Assembly: GCF_963678635.1 (NCBI RefSeq)
Contig: NC_087068.1
Span: forward strand, 7,159,907-7,223,906
Source: Symsagittifera roscoffensis
Lineage: Eukaryota > Xenacoelomorpha > Acoela > Convolutidae
Reading direction: 5' to 3'
Length of the DNA: 64,000 nucleotides
A program made the position numbers and the translations under genes. The notes under the pieces are model-generated. The model did not search any database. It was not told where the DNA came from and saw only the letters and a program-made list of their open reading frames with translations. Of the stretch, positions 1 to 11,081 are shown piece after piece; within the stretch, counting starts at the first letter, position 1, and each line of letters opens with the position of its first letter.

Positions 1-699
1 TGAACGCCGTTAAAAACCGGGTTGGAACAATCCGTTAGGTTACTTTTTATTAGACAGTGTGACTTTGATCCATTTCAGATGGATCAACCTAAAACTCGCC
101 TTACCTCAACATAACAATCATAAAACACACTCTAGAATTTAAATTCGTACTCACATATCAGCGCTCTCAAGAGTTGGGAAAATAATCCAGTCAGTAACTA
201 ACTCAAGAAATAAATAACTAAGAGAAGTTTAATGTTTTATAGTTTGGACAGCAAGGATAAGTTCATGCTCTAGAATTTGAGTTCTCTTGGACCGTTGGGA
301 CACTCCAGTTGTCCGCCTTTCCGCTGAAGGTTCACTCTGGTCCAACTTTAGTAATCGCTCTCTCGGGGATACTCTGTCTTCTATTTCAAGTAGGACAGCT
401 CTACTCTCGTTCACTATGATGGAAATTGCGAATAGCAATTTCCCACTCGTTTTTAATTGACAACTTCCCCGCAATTGTTCTAAAATTGCTCTGATTTCTT
501 TTTCTGATTTTCAGTTATCGCGAGAAAATCGTGCATGACATGTTCCTTTCGAAATTTTGAAAAATTAAATTTCACTTCAAAATCAAGTATTTTCTGCTCT
601 TCTCAAGGTCAAACTTCCAAATATGACCGACTGGCACATCTGGTGACACTATAAACTTTTTAAATCAAGCCTTATAACCTCGCTTTCTATGCTGCTAAA
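1..699. other. AT-rich intergenic DNA, no supported feature
   Basis: I see no convincing exon, RNA gene or repeat here. The short minus-strand frame at 229-474 has no recognisable motif and no splice context. Confidence 0.5.
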
Positions 700-1190
700 T
701 TCTCTCTCACCCATTGGGTGCCACCACCGGATAAATATTCGACCTATCCATTATTGTGCTACTCTCTTCATAATCGGGCCTTCCTGTTGGGTCATTACCC
801 TGACCAACCTACCGGCTCATCCACCCCAGCGCCAAAACATTTCTTTCGCGTGGCGAAAGTAATTGAACTATATTTAAATTTTCGCTCTTATGAAATATGC
901 TATCATGGTCCAAGGTGCTCTTTTTTCTTATAATACTATCTTCTTGCCCATCGGGCCCGCCTGTGGGGTCTTGCCCGACCAGTCTAATCGCTCATTCGAC
1001 CAGCCTACCCGCTCATTAAATTTTCGTTATTATAAAACATGCTATCATGGTCCACGGTGATTTTTTTGATATTACTATCTTCTTGCACATCGGGCCCGCC
1101 TGTGGGGTCTTGCCCGACCAGCCTACCCGCTCATTCACCCCAGCACCTAAACACTTCTTTTGCGTGGCGAAAGTAATAGGTTATAGATAA
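700..1190. repeat. Degenerate tandem repeat with ~140 bp spacing
   Basis: A block starting cgggcccgcc recurs at 952 and 1091, each time preceded by a gctatcatggtcc stretch (about 899 and 1040) and followed by a gtcttgcccgacc stretch. A more diverged copy lies near 775-830. A second landmark, tgcgtggcgaaagtaat or similar, occurs near 850 and 1160, so at least two nested repeat lengths are present. CGGGC and GCCCG within one unit can pair as a small hairpin. No coding potential is evident. Confidence 0.6.
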
Positions 1191-2382
1191 ATTTTCGCGG
1201 GGAATGTAAAATGTATCATTTAATGTTTGACCGTTTAACCTCTGAGCAATACTGATCGATGACCTTTACCATATTAATTTAAATACATCTGCCAAAAGCG
1301 CAACGGCTTTTGGTAGATTTGGAATTTGTTCACTATCTTTTGTGAAATGCAACAAATCATCAGAAAACGAATTCAACCTTTTTAACCTCTTTTACTTTAG
1401 ATAGATACCACCGTCTTTTATTTAGTCCTAGATAAAAGTCTACAATTACTTGTAGGAATCTTATTCAACCTTAGTCTTAATCTAGTCTTAGTTTAAGTTA
1501 CCACTCTTAATCAATAAGGAGTGTTATCCTAATTTTTTAACAGCAACTGTTTTTTGGAGCCACATTTGGCTCCAAAAACAATCTTGCTTTATTTTTTGTT
1601 TTCTGACATGATATCTAAAAAATGTTTTGCAGGCGAGGAAGTAGGATTTTCTCGGCGGGGGATCTATAAAAATTTTGAAAAATTTGTCATTTTGTGGTTC
1701 ACTGCGACCGTTTGTCTTTCTGCCATCTGATTCCTACTAATGATTCTCCCCCTGCCGAACTCATTGGTTAAGCCTATTTGATATTTGTAGCTAGCAAAGA
1801 AACTCCAACTTTTTGCAAAAGGGTATAAATAAAGAGATACTGACGGCCAAATTGATTTGCCTATCTTTCAGAAAATACTATAAAAATTACTTTTGCGCAG
1901 AGGGTAATTTTTTGTGAGAAAATAGAGATCTTGTCAACTTTTACCCCCAGTTTCGATTTTCGGAAAGTCAGCTCGATTTGAATATTCTGAATATAGCTTA
2001 AGACAACTTCTAGAAAAAAAATTTATTTAAAATTCTTAATTTCGTGTCTGTACAAAGCCGTCCCATACAAATCAAATCAGTCCAACAGAAAACAGACCAA
2101 AAAAAACGAAAATTAAAGAAAAATGGTCCAATACAAAAAACAGTCCGAAAAGCAGTCCCAAATGATAATTGATTTTAAAAGCCGGTAGGCCGAGAGTTTT
2201 CGTTTGTTAAACAAAAACTGTGAATAAGGAACCACCACAGCTGCGCAAACATGTTGCACGCTTGCCAGCAAATTGAAGCCCATTTTTGCCACGAAGTGAC
2301 AACGCCCGTGCTGCGCGCGAACCTGCTATCTTAAACTGACAGTCGGCTAGGTAGTCTTTTAATGTTTAAATCGGAGTGCAGC
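1191..2382. other. Intergenic DNA, no supported feature
   Basis: AT-rich sequence with many stop codons in all frames. Nothing beyond short homopolymers was seen. Confidence 0.45.
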
Positions 2383-2582
2383 CAGTATTTAGACAGCCGC
2401 GTATTCATACTGGTCAGTATTTAGACAAATACTGTATGAACCAATCAGAATCGAGAAAAAACATAAAAATCCAAAATAAATAATAATTATTTATTAATTT
2501 CTTCTTTGTCTCGATTCTGATTGGTTGAAACAGTATTTGTCTAAATACTGACCAGTATGAATACGCGGCTGTCTAAATACTG
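2383..2582. mobile_element. 200 bp fold-back (MITE-like) element
   Basis: The two arms are inverted copies of each other over roughly 75 bp, starting cagtatttagacagccgcg on the left and ending with its reverse complement on the right. Only a few mismatches occur (near 2433-2437), and an AT-rich spacer of about 50 bp separates the arms. Each arm itself contains the small hairpin cagtattt-agac-aaatactg. The 9-mer gtttaaatc lies near both ends (about 2364 and 2591) but not immediately adjacent, so I do not claim it as a target-site duplication. There is no open frame, so if mobile the element is non-autonomous. Confidence 0.8.
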
Positions 2583-3194
2583 ACATGTAACCGTTTAAAT
2601 CAAAGTTGGAAAGTTTTGTATTGGACTATCTCTGAAATAGTGAGTAATACAAACACAAAGGCACAAAAAAACCCAATTGATTGTTGACATTTTCGAAATG
2701 TATGTTAAAAACAGTTCTCAAAAAGGATACATATACAGAATGAGCGGGTAATTCATAAGGTCCAACAGATAGAGAGTTATTTACCAAGTTTCAAAATCAG
2801 GCCATTTTTGAATGTTTTGACCCCAAAAAAGTTGTGGTTTGTATTGCGCGCCTTAAACCACACCCCCTCTCTCGAGATTAGGGGTAGGTTAGAGTCGAAG
2901 GTGCGTTTGCAAAACTTAAAACCGCTCAACTCAAATGGATGTCGTAAGGTGCCACAGAAGAGAGCTGTCCGAACATTCATAACATTCAAAAACGAATTAG
3001 AGTAAACGAATCAAACCACTCAGAAAAGTAATTCAATAACTTTCAAATATGTGTCTTTTTCATTTCCATTCATTTCTCTGGGACACATGTTGCAAAAAGG
3101 TAGGATTTTTTTTTCTAAAATCAGCGATAAATACTTCATAAGTGAGCGCTTGTAAAGCGATTCCGAGTAGAGCTTTTTCTTCCAACTCTCGAAG

Positions 3195-3690
3195 AAAATG
3201 AAGGATTATTTTGTCCTCGGGGTGGTTTTTTCCAGACAAACATTTTTTAAAAAGCATTTTTTAAATAGCTTTTTTTCAGAAATTTTTTAAATCATCCAAA
3301 AAACATTAATTTTCTGAGCTCAGTGTTGAAAACATATTGGCTCTTTTTCCTTTCCTCCCAACTTCGAAACTTAACTAGTAAAATTACTGTTCTCTTTGTC
3401 CGACTGTTACATAAATTGGCAAGCAGTCTAACTGAGCCGAGACAAACTTTTTTGGTATTGGGACCTTACCTCATAAAACCCTTGATACACCATAAAATGG
3501 ATGCTTATCAGAGACGTGGGGAGGAAAAAGAAACAAGATATTTCCTATTAAATGATTTTTGGTAAAAATGGGGGTTCAAACTTTGTCAGTTTGACAATTT
3601 TAGGATAATCAACGCTCGATAATTTTCGCGCTAATAGCGCGTTGATGGGAGTTTAATCCGTCTTAGCAATGGTTCCTAACTTCTCAAGCA
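3195..3690 (-). repeat. Decayed copy of the hairpin-tipped dispersed repeat
   Basis: The stretch near 3215-3240 (tcctcggggtggttttttcc, then agacaaac) and the stretch 3560-3680 (tgggggttcaaa, then a gctcgata...cgcgctaatagcgcg block and tttaatccgtc) match, in the same order, the internal sequence of the repeats at 44807-45346 and 54499-55043. The middle is diverged and the hairpin end is not recognisable. Confidence 0.55.
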
Positions 3691-5337
3691 ATTCAGTCAA
3701 TTTAAAACTTTGCTAATGCCAACCGTCACTTGGTATTTTACAAAAACAAATCTCAATTCATAATTTTTTGATTAGTAGTTTAAACGGCAGTCGAAACATA
3801 CTGGGCTTTGCTTTTGTGCGGCGGGGAAATAGAGAACCCAACTCTTCATTGAATCCAACTAAATGGTTACGCCTGCACTAAAGTAATCATCCTTAATGCA
3901 GGCGTAACTGACGCCCTATTAGCCTGCTATTCTAGCAAATTGGTTCCATATTGTCCTCAAATGTTTTTGTACAGTTTTACTAAGTACCAATTTGGTAAAT
4001 TTTTGAGTATAATTACTCAATCATGTAACAATTATTTCTCAACTTCTATGAGTGTACCGATAAGATTATTCATTACGTTTGATCAAACTTTCTATCTCAT
4101 TCAATAAAGACAAACCAAGGTAAAAGTCGAACTATTACAAGCCACTGAAACAAACAATCAATGGTTTCCTGGTTTTCTGCAGTTTGGACTTTTTAGTTTA
4201 CCACCTTTATGAACCATCAGCAAAAACTACTTCTCATCTTCACAGTCCCCCCAATTTTTAGATATACAAAAACTATTAGAAATTTGGTTTCTGTCGTGTT
4301 GTCCTTGTCGTATTGCCTCAATCAAATGTGTTTATTTTGTCTTGTGTCCAACATCATTTCGTCTCATGTTCGTAGTTATATTTCGAATCAAAGACAGGTT
4401 ATCATCGTATCTGTTTTTGTATATGTACATGTATCTCACTCGCATTTTTCCAGCTTATTGCCTTTTACCCGCCCAGCCTACACTGTCTTAAAATCATTCT
4501 AAGCAATAACAAGCCATTCCAAACCATCCCATTTCTTTTTTTTTCAAATCAGCCTTCTATATTTACAACGACAATTTTTTCAAAGAACCGTCTTTAAATT
4601 TAAAGTAAAGTTTCAATCTTTACTTTAAAATATTCGTCTGAGTAGAGCGCTGTCCGATTTTTGCTATGATGTTGTCTGAAATAAACCGTTCAGCCCAACA
4701 ATTACCGTTTTTTGTACCGCTTGTACACCAAAATGATTGTTTTTTTATCAGGTACACCAATTTGTACCATACCATCTCATATTTTGCAGCTCGCTCTATA
4801 AAAATTTCAATTTGAGATGTGTCTAAAATATTAAATTGCTTGACGCTTTTTGACTTGATTGCCAACGTATCGTTGCTTTCTTTTTCTTCCTCTAACGGTT
4901 TTCTCTCCCTGTACCGTTGTTCCCCTTGTATGATTGAATCACTGGTTGCTGTTCATTGTATTTTTGCTCTTTATTTCAATCTTTTTTTTTAAATGCGTGA
5001 TATCGTTTTCATTAGAAACTTACCAAAAAAAAATAAATTTTAATTTTTTATAATTGTATAGCTTTTAGTTTTCCCTTTTTTGTTTAATTAGTTCTAAAAC
5101 CGATACCAAATCCTCTAACTCGAAAAAATCATTCGAAGTTAAGTAATTGTCGTATCTTCGCAACGTTGGCGGATATTCCTTGAGAAGTCTAGCTCAAAAC
5201 TGCACCATTGCTGCTTTAACTTTTGTCCACAGTTTTCTTGTTGAAGCTTTCTTGTTATGAATGCACATGTCAGTGTTTGTTTCTTTGGTCCAGTCTGCGA
5301 GAAAAAGTTTTCACGTAAAAATTCAATTTTTAGTGTC
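3691..5337. other. AT-rich intergenic DNA, no supported feature
   Basis: Small open frames at 4209-4502 (+) and 4620-4865 (-) have no family motif, and no plausible splice sites link them to anything. I see nothing else. Confidence 0.4.
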
Positions 5338-5360
5338 AGTACTAACTGTCAGTTAGTACT
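5338..5360. repeat. Perfect 23 bp palindrome with a following direct copy
   Basis: agtactaactg, one t, then cagttagtact forms a perfect inverted repeat. A further direct copy of the arm (gtcagtactaactga) follows at about 5370-5384. It could be a binding-site palindrome or chance. Confidence 0.6.
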
Positions 5361-5384
5361 AACTATAATGTCAGTACTAACTGA

Positions 5385-7199
5385 TGTCATTAGTCTGGTG
5401 TTCAAAAAGGATTCTATTTGACACTCAATTGTCATAAAACTGTTTTGATGTAGTATCTTCGATCCAGCAATATGAAAGAAGAGTCGTCTGCTGACATCAG
5501 CTAACCTTTCCCATACTCATACAAAATGTAGAGTCTCAGGTGGTACAAAATTCCATTTAATTTTCCCGTTATCCACGTATTCTTTTAATTTGACCGTCGA
5601 AAATAACTTTCAAAGGTTTTGGTCTTTGCCGTTTTGACAAAGCCGAGAGCATTGTCACTGTGAATTTTAGTAAGTTGTTCACATCAACTGAAAAACTTCA
5701 CCTTACAATCTGTGATGAAAAAACTTTGTACAATTTTCACTGCTAGTAGTTGACTTATATCATCAACCCAGTATCCTTTTTCCTAGTTCTCCACAAGTTG
5801 GTCCAGTCGTAGACTTGATGTCTATATATTTTGTGAAATGGTTTAGCTATAACAAAGATTGGTGAAATCAACTCCATTGATTCAAAAAAGCTAGACACAT
5901 ACGACATCTCTGCTACATCACCACATATCTTTTTTACAATTGGTTTCCGTTTTCAGTAAAAAGCAAAGTTCGACACATGCCAAATTTCAATGGATGCCGA
6001 CAACTCTTTAACTAAATTTGCCGTCAAACTTTACTGACAAGGACAGCTGTTATTGCTTTTTTTTTGTCAAAATGAAGCACTTTTGATTAGTATTTTTACT
6101 GCTGCGCTTGCAGTTTCTTCTCTTTGTCTACGTTTCTCACCGACAAAAATAGTTAGTCCGAATTATGATTTTATTTTCGTCCTCGCTTTTACTGATTGTT
6201 TTTTTTTGAAGCGGCATTAAATCTGGCAGTTTGTTGCTAGGCGAAGTTACCTCAGCAGGTGAATCTTGATCTCACAAAACATGTCGTTGTTATTTGTAGC
6301 CGTCAATAGTTGCTGAATTAGGAATTTCCCTGAGAAAACGGAGAAATCGCCTGTCCAATTGTTCAACGCTGACTTCCATGAACACTCCATCTTCGTTTTT
6401 CTGTACAGCCACTGCAGAAACTCGAGAAAAAATTGATCCGTAGCATGTCAGCAGGCAAATATGATCTGGCTTGCAGCTTGTATTTTAAGCAAACGATTGG
6501 TACTTTTTTGTTGCAAAAGCATATGATTTTATCAGGCTTGTTTGAATCCACAAGTACCTACTGAGCTTTGTAACATTAGATATTGACTTCTACATTCTTC
6601 GTTACTTTTGATTAAAAAAACTTTTTTAGGGATCATGTTGTATGCATTAGTCGTATTTGTTGCACCTTTTTGGCTCCTAATACAATCGTCCTAAATTTTT
6701 TAAATCAGAAGTAGTAGAATTGAATTATTAATATTCGTTTCCTGGTTCATAAAAATCGGCTTCAATCATATTTTAAACATCAAGTTCCAAGGCGGTTTGT
6801 ACTTCAGTTTTTATTGAAGTCATCTTCATTTCCATACTCTGTAGTGGTGATTTCACATGAGAATAAACTACAACAGCTAAAAGATATCCTAAAAGAAACA
6901 TCCATGCAATTTAACTGATGTCTATTGAGCGCTCTTCAAAAACTTTGCGCTCTACGCAATCATGTTTCGGTCTCCGATATGATGAACTGGATCCATGGAA
7001 ACACATAATTGAAAAGCTGAGAAGTGCAATCGACATCGAATCCACTAAAGCACTTGACTTAACGAAGTTATTTCAATTTTTTTCACAGGTCATCGAAGCA
7101 AGTCTTTTGTAAAACGTGGTAGCAAGTTTGCCTATGACTCCCGTGCACGAAAGAACAAGAGGTGTGAATGAACTATGTTCAGCTTCTCTGATACGTTGC
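5385..7199. other. Intergenic DNA, no supported feature
   Basis: No exon or repeat was recognised. The DNA may belong to the tail of the minus-strand retroelement relic that ends near 7.2 kb, but I cannot identify element sequence here. Confidence 0.35.
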
Positions 7200-7204
7200 T
7201 CATA

Positions 7205-9225
7205 TCATCTCCCTTTTTTTACCACTTCGTGCTTCTTGTAAATACTTGGCAGAGTACCAGAATTTGATTTGGCGCCCTTCATCGCCACTAATTGATGTTC
7301 TCAAAGCCAAAATCTTGCCAGATAACCGCTCTAAATGTGTTTCGTTTGAAACATTTGAGCGAATTTTAGTCAACATTTCGGCTGTTATGTCTCTCACTTC
7401 ATTTTGCCAAACAGTTGGGAGGCCTCCAGAAGGACAAGAAACGCAATGCACAACCGAGAACATTTTTCCACAAACTCAATGAGAAAGGACATCTTTCAGC
7501 GGCCAATTATATTGCAGGCACAATGCATCACTAAACGCAGCTTTACTCAGGCAAAAAGCATGTTCTTCTAACGGCAACGTTGCGAGCCAGTTTGACGTGC
7601 CTCTTTCGTTAGCCAGTTCAAAGGCTCTTGAGTATGGTGTACTGTTACGCGATTGCAACACAACATCTTTCCTTCTTTTGGCGCGCCGTTCGTTGTCCTT
7701 CTGTATTTCAGTAGATGATCGTTTCTGTCTACTTGCAACTTCGTCAAAATCACTATCGCTTGACAAAAGTTTCTAGACAAGAATTTTAAAGATTTACTCG
7801 GAGTCTTTCAATTTTTGAGTAGTGGCGTCTGTTTCTGAATTGATAATGTTCAAATCATCCAGTCTTGCCGGAAACAGATATTTCAATGCCTCCTGGTGAT
7901 ACTCTACCAGCCATTTTTGGCAAATTTCATCTTGGCTACAATCGATAACTCTCATCAGCTATTTCCACTTTGGATTGAAACTATGCTCAAACGCTTCAAA
8001 AGCACAATGTGGCTGTGTCTCAGTGATGTGACATAAGCTCTCTAACTCACTTGTCTATCCGTCTGACGGTTTAAAAACATGTTGTTCAATGAATTTTTTT
8101 GCTGCCAATCGGGCATCTCAAATTGGTGTGTCCCTCTGCTAAAATTATGATACCGCTTCCAGAGAAAACACGCTCTGCAAAGTCCAAGGGTTCACGTTTA
8201 ACAAAAAGCTTACTCTTGAAATCATCCGGGATATATCCATACTCCGGTCTGAGTTGTTTCAACGCTTCCCCCCTTGACTTCAGTTGTTCAAGTTTCCCAC
8301 CTGCAGCTGAGTCATCTGCATATCAAAATTGCTTAACATGGTCACGGAGTCGTTTAATGAGAAGTAACATAGCTACACCATACTTTGGCATAGCTTCAGG
8401 CCCGCCATGACTAGTACCTTCTTGTGACAAAATCACTTCTCCGTCTATAAACAAGTTTGCAGGCTTTCTGTAGATATTGGTGAGAAACGCAGCCACAGAT
8501 GGGCACTCAAGATACATGTTCAGCGAATCAAGTTGTCTGTTGAGCTCATTAAAACCATTGCTAGCTTCAACCAGCAGCACTCTTTCAGTTTTTGACTCAT
8601 TAAAACAGACGAGAGAGCTGAAGCAGCTGCCTTGCAAGACGCCCGTTGGCCAGCATATAGTTGGAAAGTACCAGCTGCACCGAGTAGCTCAGACGAGATG
8701 CTACGAAGTATGCTCTTGGAATTTATTCTGCGTGCAACTTCTCCAATGCCAATTTGTCTGACAGCTGGAAAAGCGGTTAATGCTTGCACTCCCTGAGGAC
8801 CTGTTACTGCAGTAGCTAGCTTACGAGATGTCATGGCCAAGGCTTCACCCAGAAATTTTGATTTCTTAACCAAATACCGTGCATAAGCGTCTCCAATGCA
8901 AAGCATCGCCGTCAGAAGATCCTGCTGCTCCATAGACAAAAAGATAAAAAGCTGTGTCTGATAAGTCTTGCGTTATTGATAAGACTGCTGATTTAGAGAA
9001 TTTACAAGATGCTGGGTGTGTGTTTTTCAACGCTTAGTAAACAGATAGTTTCACGGTGTAATCGCATCCAATTTTAACAACTTTTTTCTCTTCTGTCAAA
9101 CCGTCTAATTGCTGAACCACAGCTTTCTCTCCACTGAGCGATCGCATAGCACTTGTAATTTTTCCTTTCTTAATGAGCTTAGCGAACGAAGGAGCAAGAT
9201 TCTCTTTGGGAACTTTGTTGCTCAT
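7205..9225 (-). pseudogene. Reverse-transcriptase retroelement relic
   Basis: Read from 9225 downward, conserved reverse-transcriptase blocks appear in the expected order but in shifting frames. They are: an N-terminal segment with FAKLIKKGKITSAMRSLS (about 9170); a finger segment VRQIGIGEVARRI then AGQRASCKAAASAL (8640-8770); motif A as LLVEASNGFN (about 8550-8580); motif B as EGTSHGGPEAMPKYG (about 8380-8425); and YADD at 8311-8322. A TGA at 8323-8325 sits immediately before YADD, where the family normally has Trp. A C-terminal region follows, with WLATLPLEEHAF and a CxCG...H...C metal-binding-like module, where another TGA (7476-7478) replaces the first Cys. The motif A aspartate, normally required for catalysis, reads Glu. 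Related proteins are common in invertebrate genomes; I do not assign a named clade. The copy is dead. Confidence 0.75.
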
Positions 9226-9951
9226 AAGACGTAGTTTACTTTGAACAGCCGTACCTTCTTTTAAAAGTTCCCTTAAATCGCCACTCTTCCAATGTTCTTT
9301 ACTGCACTTCAGATTTGGAATTTTCTATTTGAATTTGCTCTTTCTGGATGTCTTCTGACAAAGTAGTGCTGGCATGAGCATTGCTGACCTAAATCAATGA
9401 GTTCATTACTAGAATTCCCAGCAAATGCAAAAAATCAGTCTGCCAATGGACCTTGAAACAAATTTGGTTTCCAATGCACCACTTTCTCATACATTTCATC
9501 AATGACTTCACACATATCTATTCGATTAATTCAATGCCACATACATTTAGCATGTGAAATATTAAATCAGCATGTGAAGTAAATCATATTAAATGATGTC
9601 GTAGATGTGTCCGAGCAAAGGATTCAATGTTTGGTAAATTCGGGTACTTAGCCCATAAAAGTACTGTTTCGTGTTTTTTGTCTGATTTGCCGTAATTTTT
9701 TATTTGTTCGTTTGACTTTCACTGGTTGTGTTTTCTCGTTGTATGTTGAAATTATTTCTGCTTTCCACCAATGAGCAGATTCGTCAAAAGTACTGACGTC
9801 ACAATCCAGACATGTCTCACAAAACCTCGTAACAGGGTAATCTAAATATAGTGTTCTATATGTCGTAGTAGCATAGGGAGAGCCCATCAAAGTTTGACCT
9901 TACTTGCAGTTGGCTTTTTTGTAGGACCAGTTTTTAATTGAAGTGCAGAGA

Positions 9952-11081
9952 TCAAGTTAAAACTTTCTCTCCAATGACGATTGTCAGTTCCCTCGTGCCC
10001 AGTTTTGGTATGCCAATGTCTTTTAGTTTATTGTACTGCTTCAGTATTTTGGCTGGATGCTGGTGAAAGGATGGTAAGAAAAATTGACACACCACGCAAG
10101 CGTTTTCGAAGTCAAAACTTTCACATCCGCCGACGCTCGATATCTGTATATTAGGTTTTGACATCTGAACCTATGGCCGCCAAAAGACAAATTTGCTGTT
10201 GCTCCAATTTTTAATTCTTCAATTAGTTTGCTGTTTTGCGCAAAATTGTAGTCAGTGTGCTTCCAGAGTCCTGAAATACATAGGTACTGACTTCGTGCCC
10301 CTTACATAAAAACTTACTGAAAGAATGGAAAACAGGCACTCCATAGACTTTGTTTTCATCTCCGTAGTTTTTGGAACAATTTGCTGAGTCTCAAGGATAC
10401 TGAAGAGCAGTTTTTGATTGCGTAGATTGCTGTTTCCCGTCGTGTTGTTAATTAAACTTCGTAAAGAAGTGAAAGATTTCATATTTTTTAACCCGGAGAA
10501 CGGCATATCAAACTTGACAGACACTCACGTGATCTGTGCCCAGATTTCAGACAAGTAATGTAAAGGTTTTGTTGTTGTACTACCATCCATCGAGAATCAG
10601 GAGTTTTGGAGCTGAAAAATGGGCAGCACATGAGAACCTGATGTCTGTTATTGAAAAAGCAAGAAGTTCTTTTGTTGGTGCCACTAGTAGTCTATCTATT
10701 GCCACTCTGGTATCATCCGCGCTTCTGTTGATCTGCCGTTAATTTTAACGTGCTCGTTGTATGAAAACTTTTCAGTAGAGTGCTTCATTATAATCTTTGA
10801 TTGGGATTGAAAAAAAAAGCAGTTCTTCAAGTCTGCGAACCATGGTTGTTTTAGGTTAAGCGCACTCAGTTAGTGTTTCCGGTTTGCGCGAGAGAAGTCT
10901 TGGAAAACGCGTAAATCTTTTGATGAAGCAGTTAACAATAGCTGTTGGATGGTCGAAACGTCGCGGTAACTCTCCAACTGCATCCTCAAACAAATTGTCG
11001 TTGCAGACAAAGCCTTCAGTCTTAGTTTTACTTTTTCCTGTGACTAGTCCTTGCAGGTGTTTCTACGAAGAGAAAAAATAA
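9952..11081 (-). pseudogene. Decayed gag/protease relic, Pao/BEL-like
   Basis: Reading downward on the minus strand, 10890-11060 contains EDAVGELPRRFDHPTAIVNC, which resembles the gag region of Pao/BEL elements (domain of unknown function, DUF1759-like). About 10250-10330 reads GHEVSTYVFQDSGSTLTTI, with the D-S-G-S active-site signature of a retroviral-type aspartic protease. 9952-10164 has LKDIGIPKLGTRELTIVIGE, matching the L..I.iP......v.LIG pattern that closes that protease domain. Frames shift between blocks and stop codons occur, so it is non-functional. It precedes the reverse-transcriptase relic on the same strand, but that RT does not look like a Pao/BEL RT, so two elements may be juxtaposed or nested. 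Confidence 0.45.
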
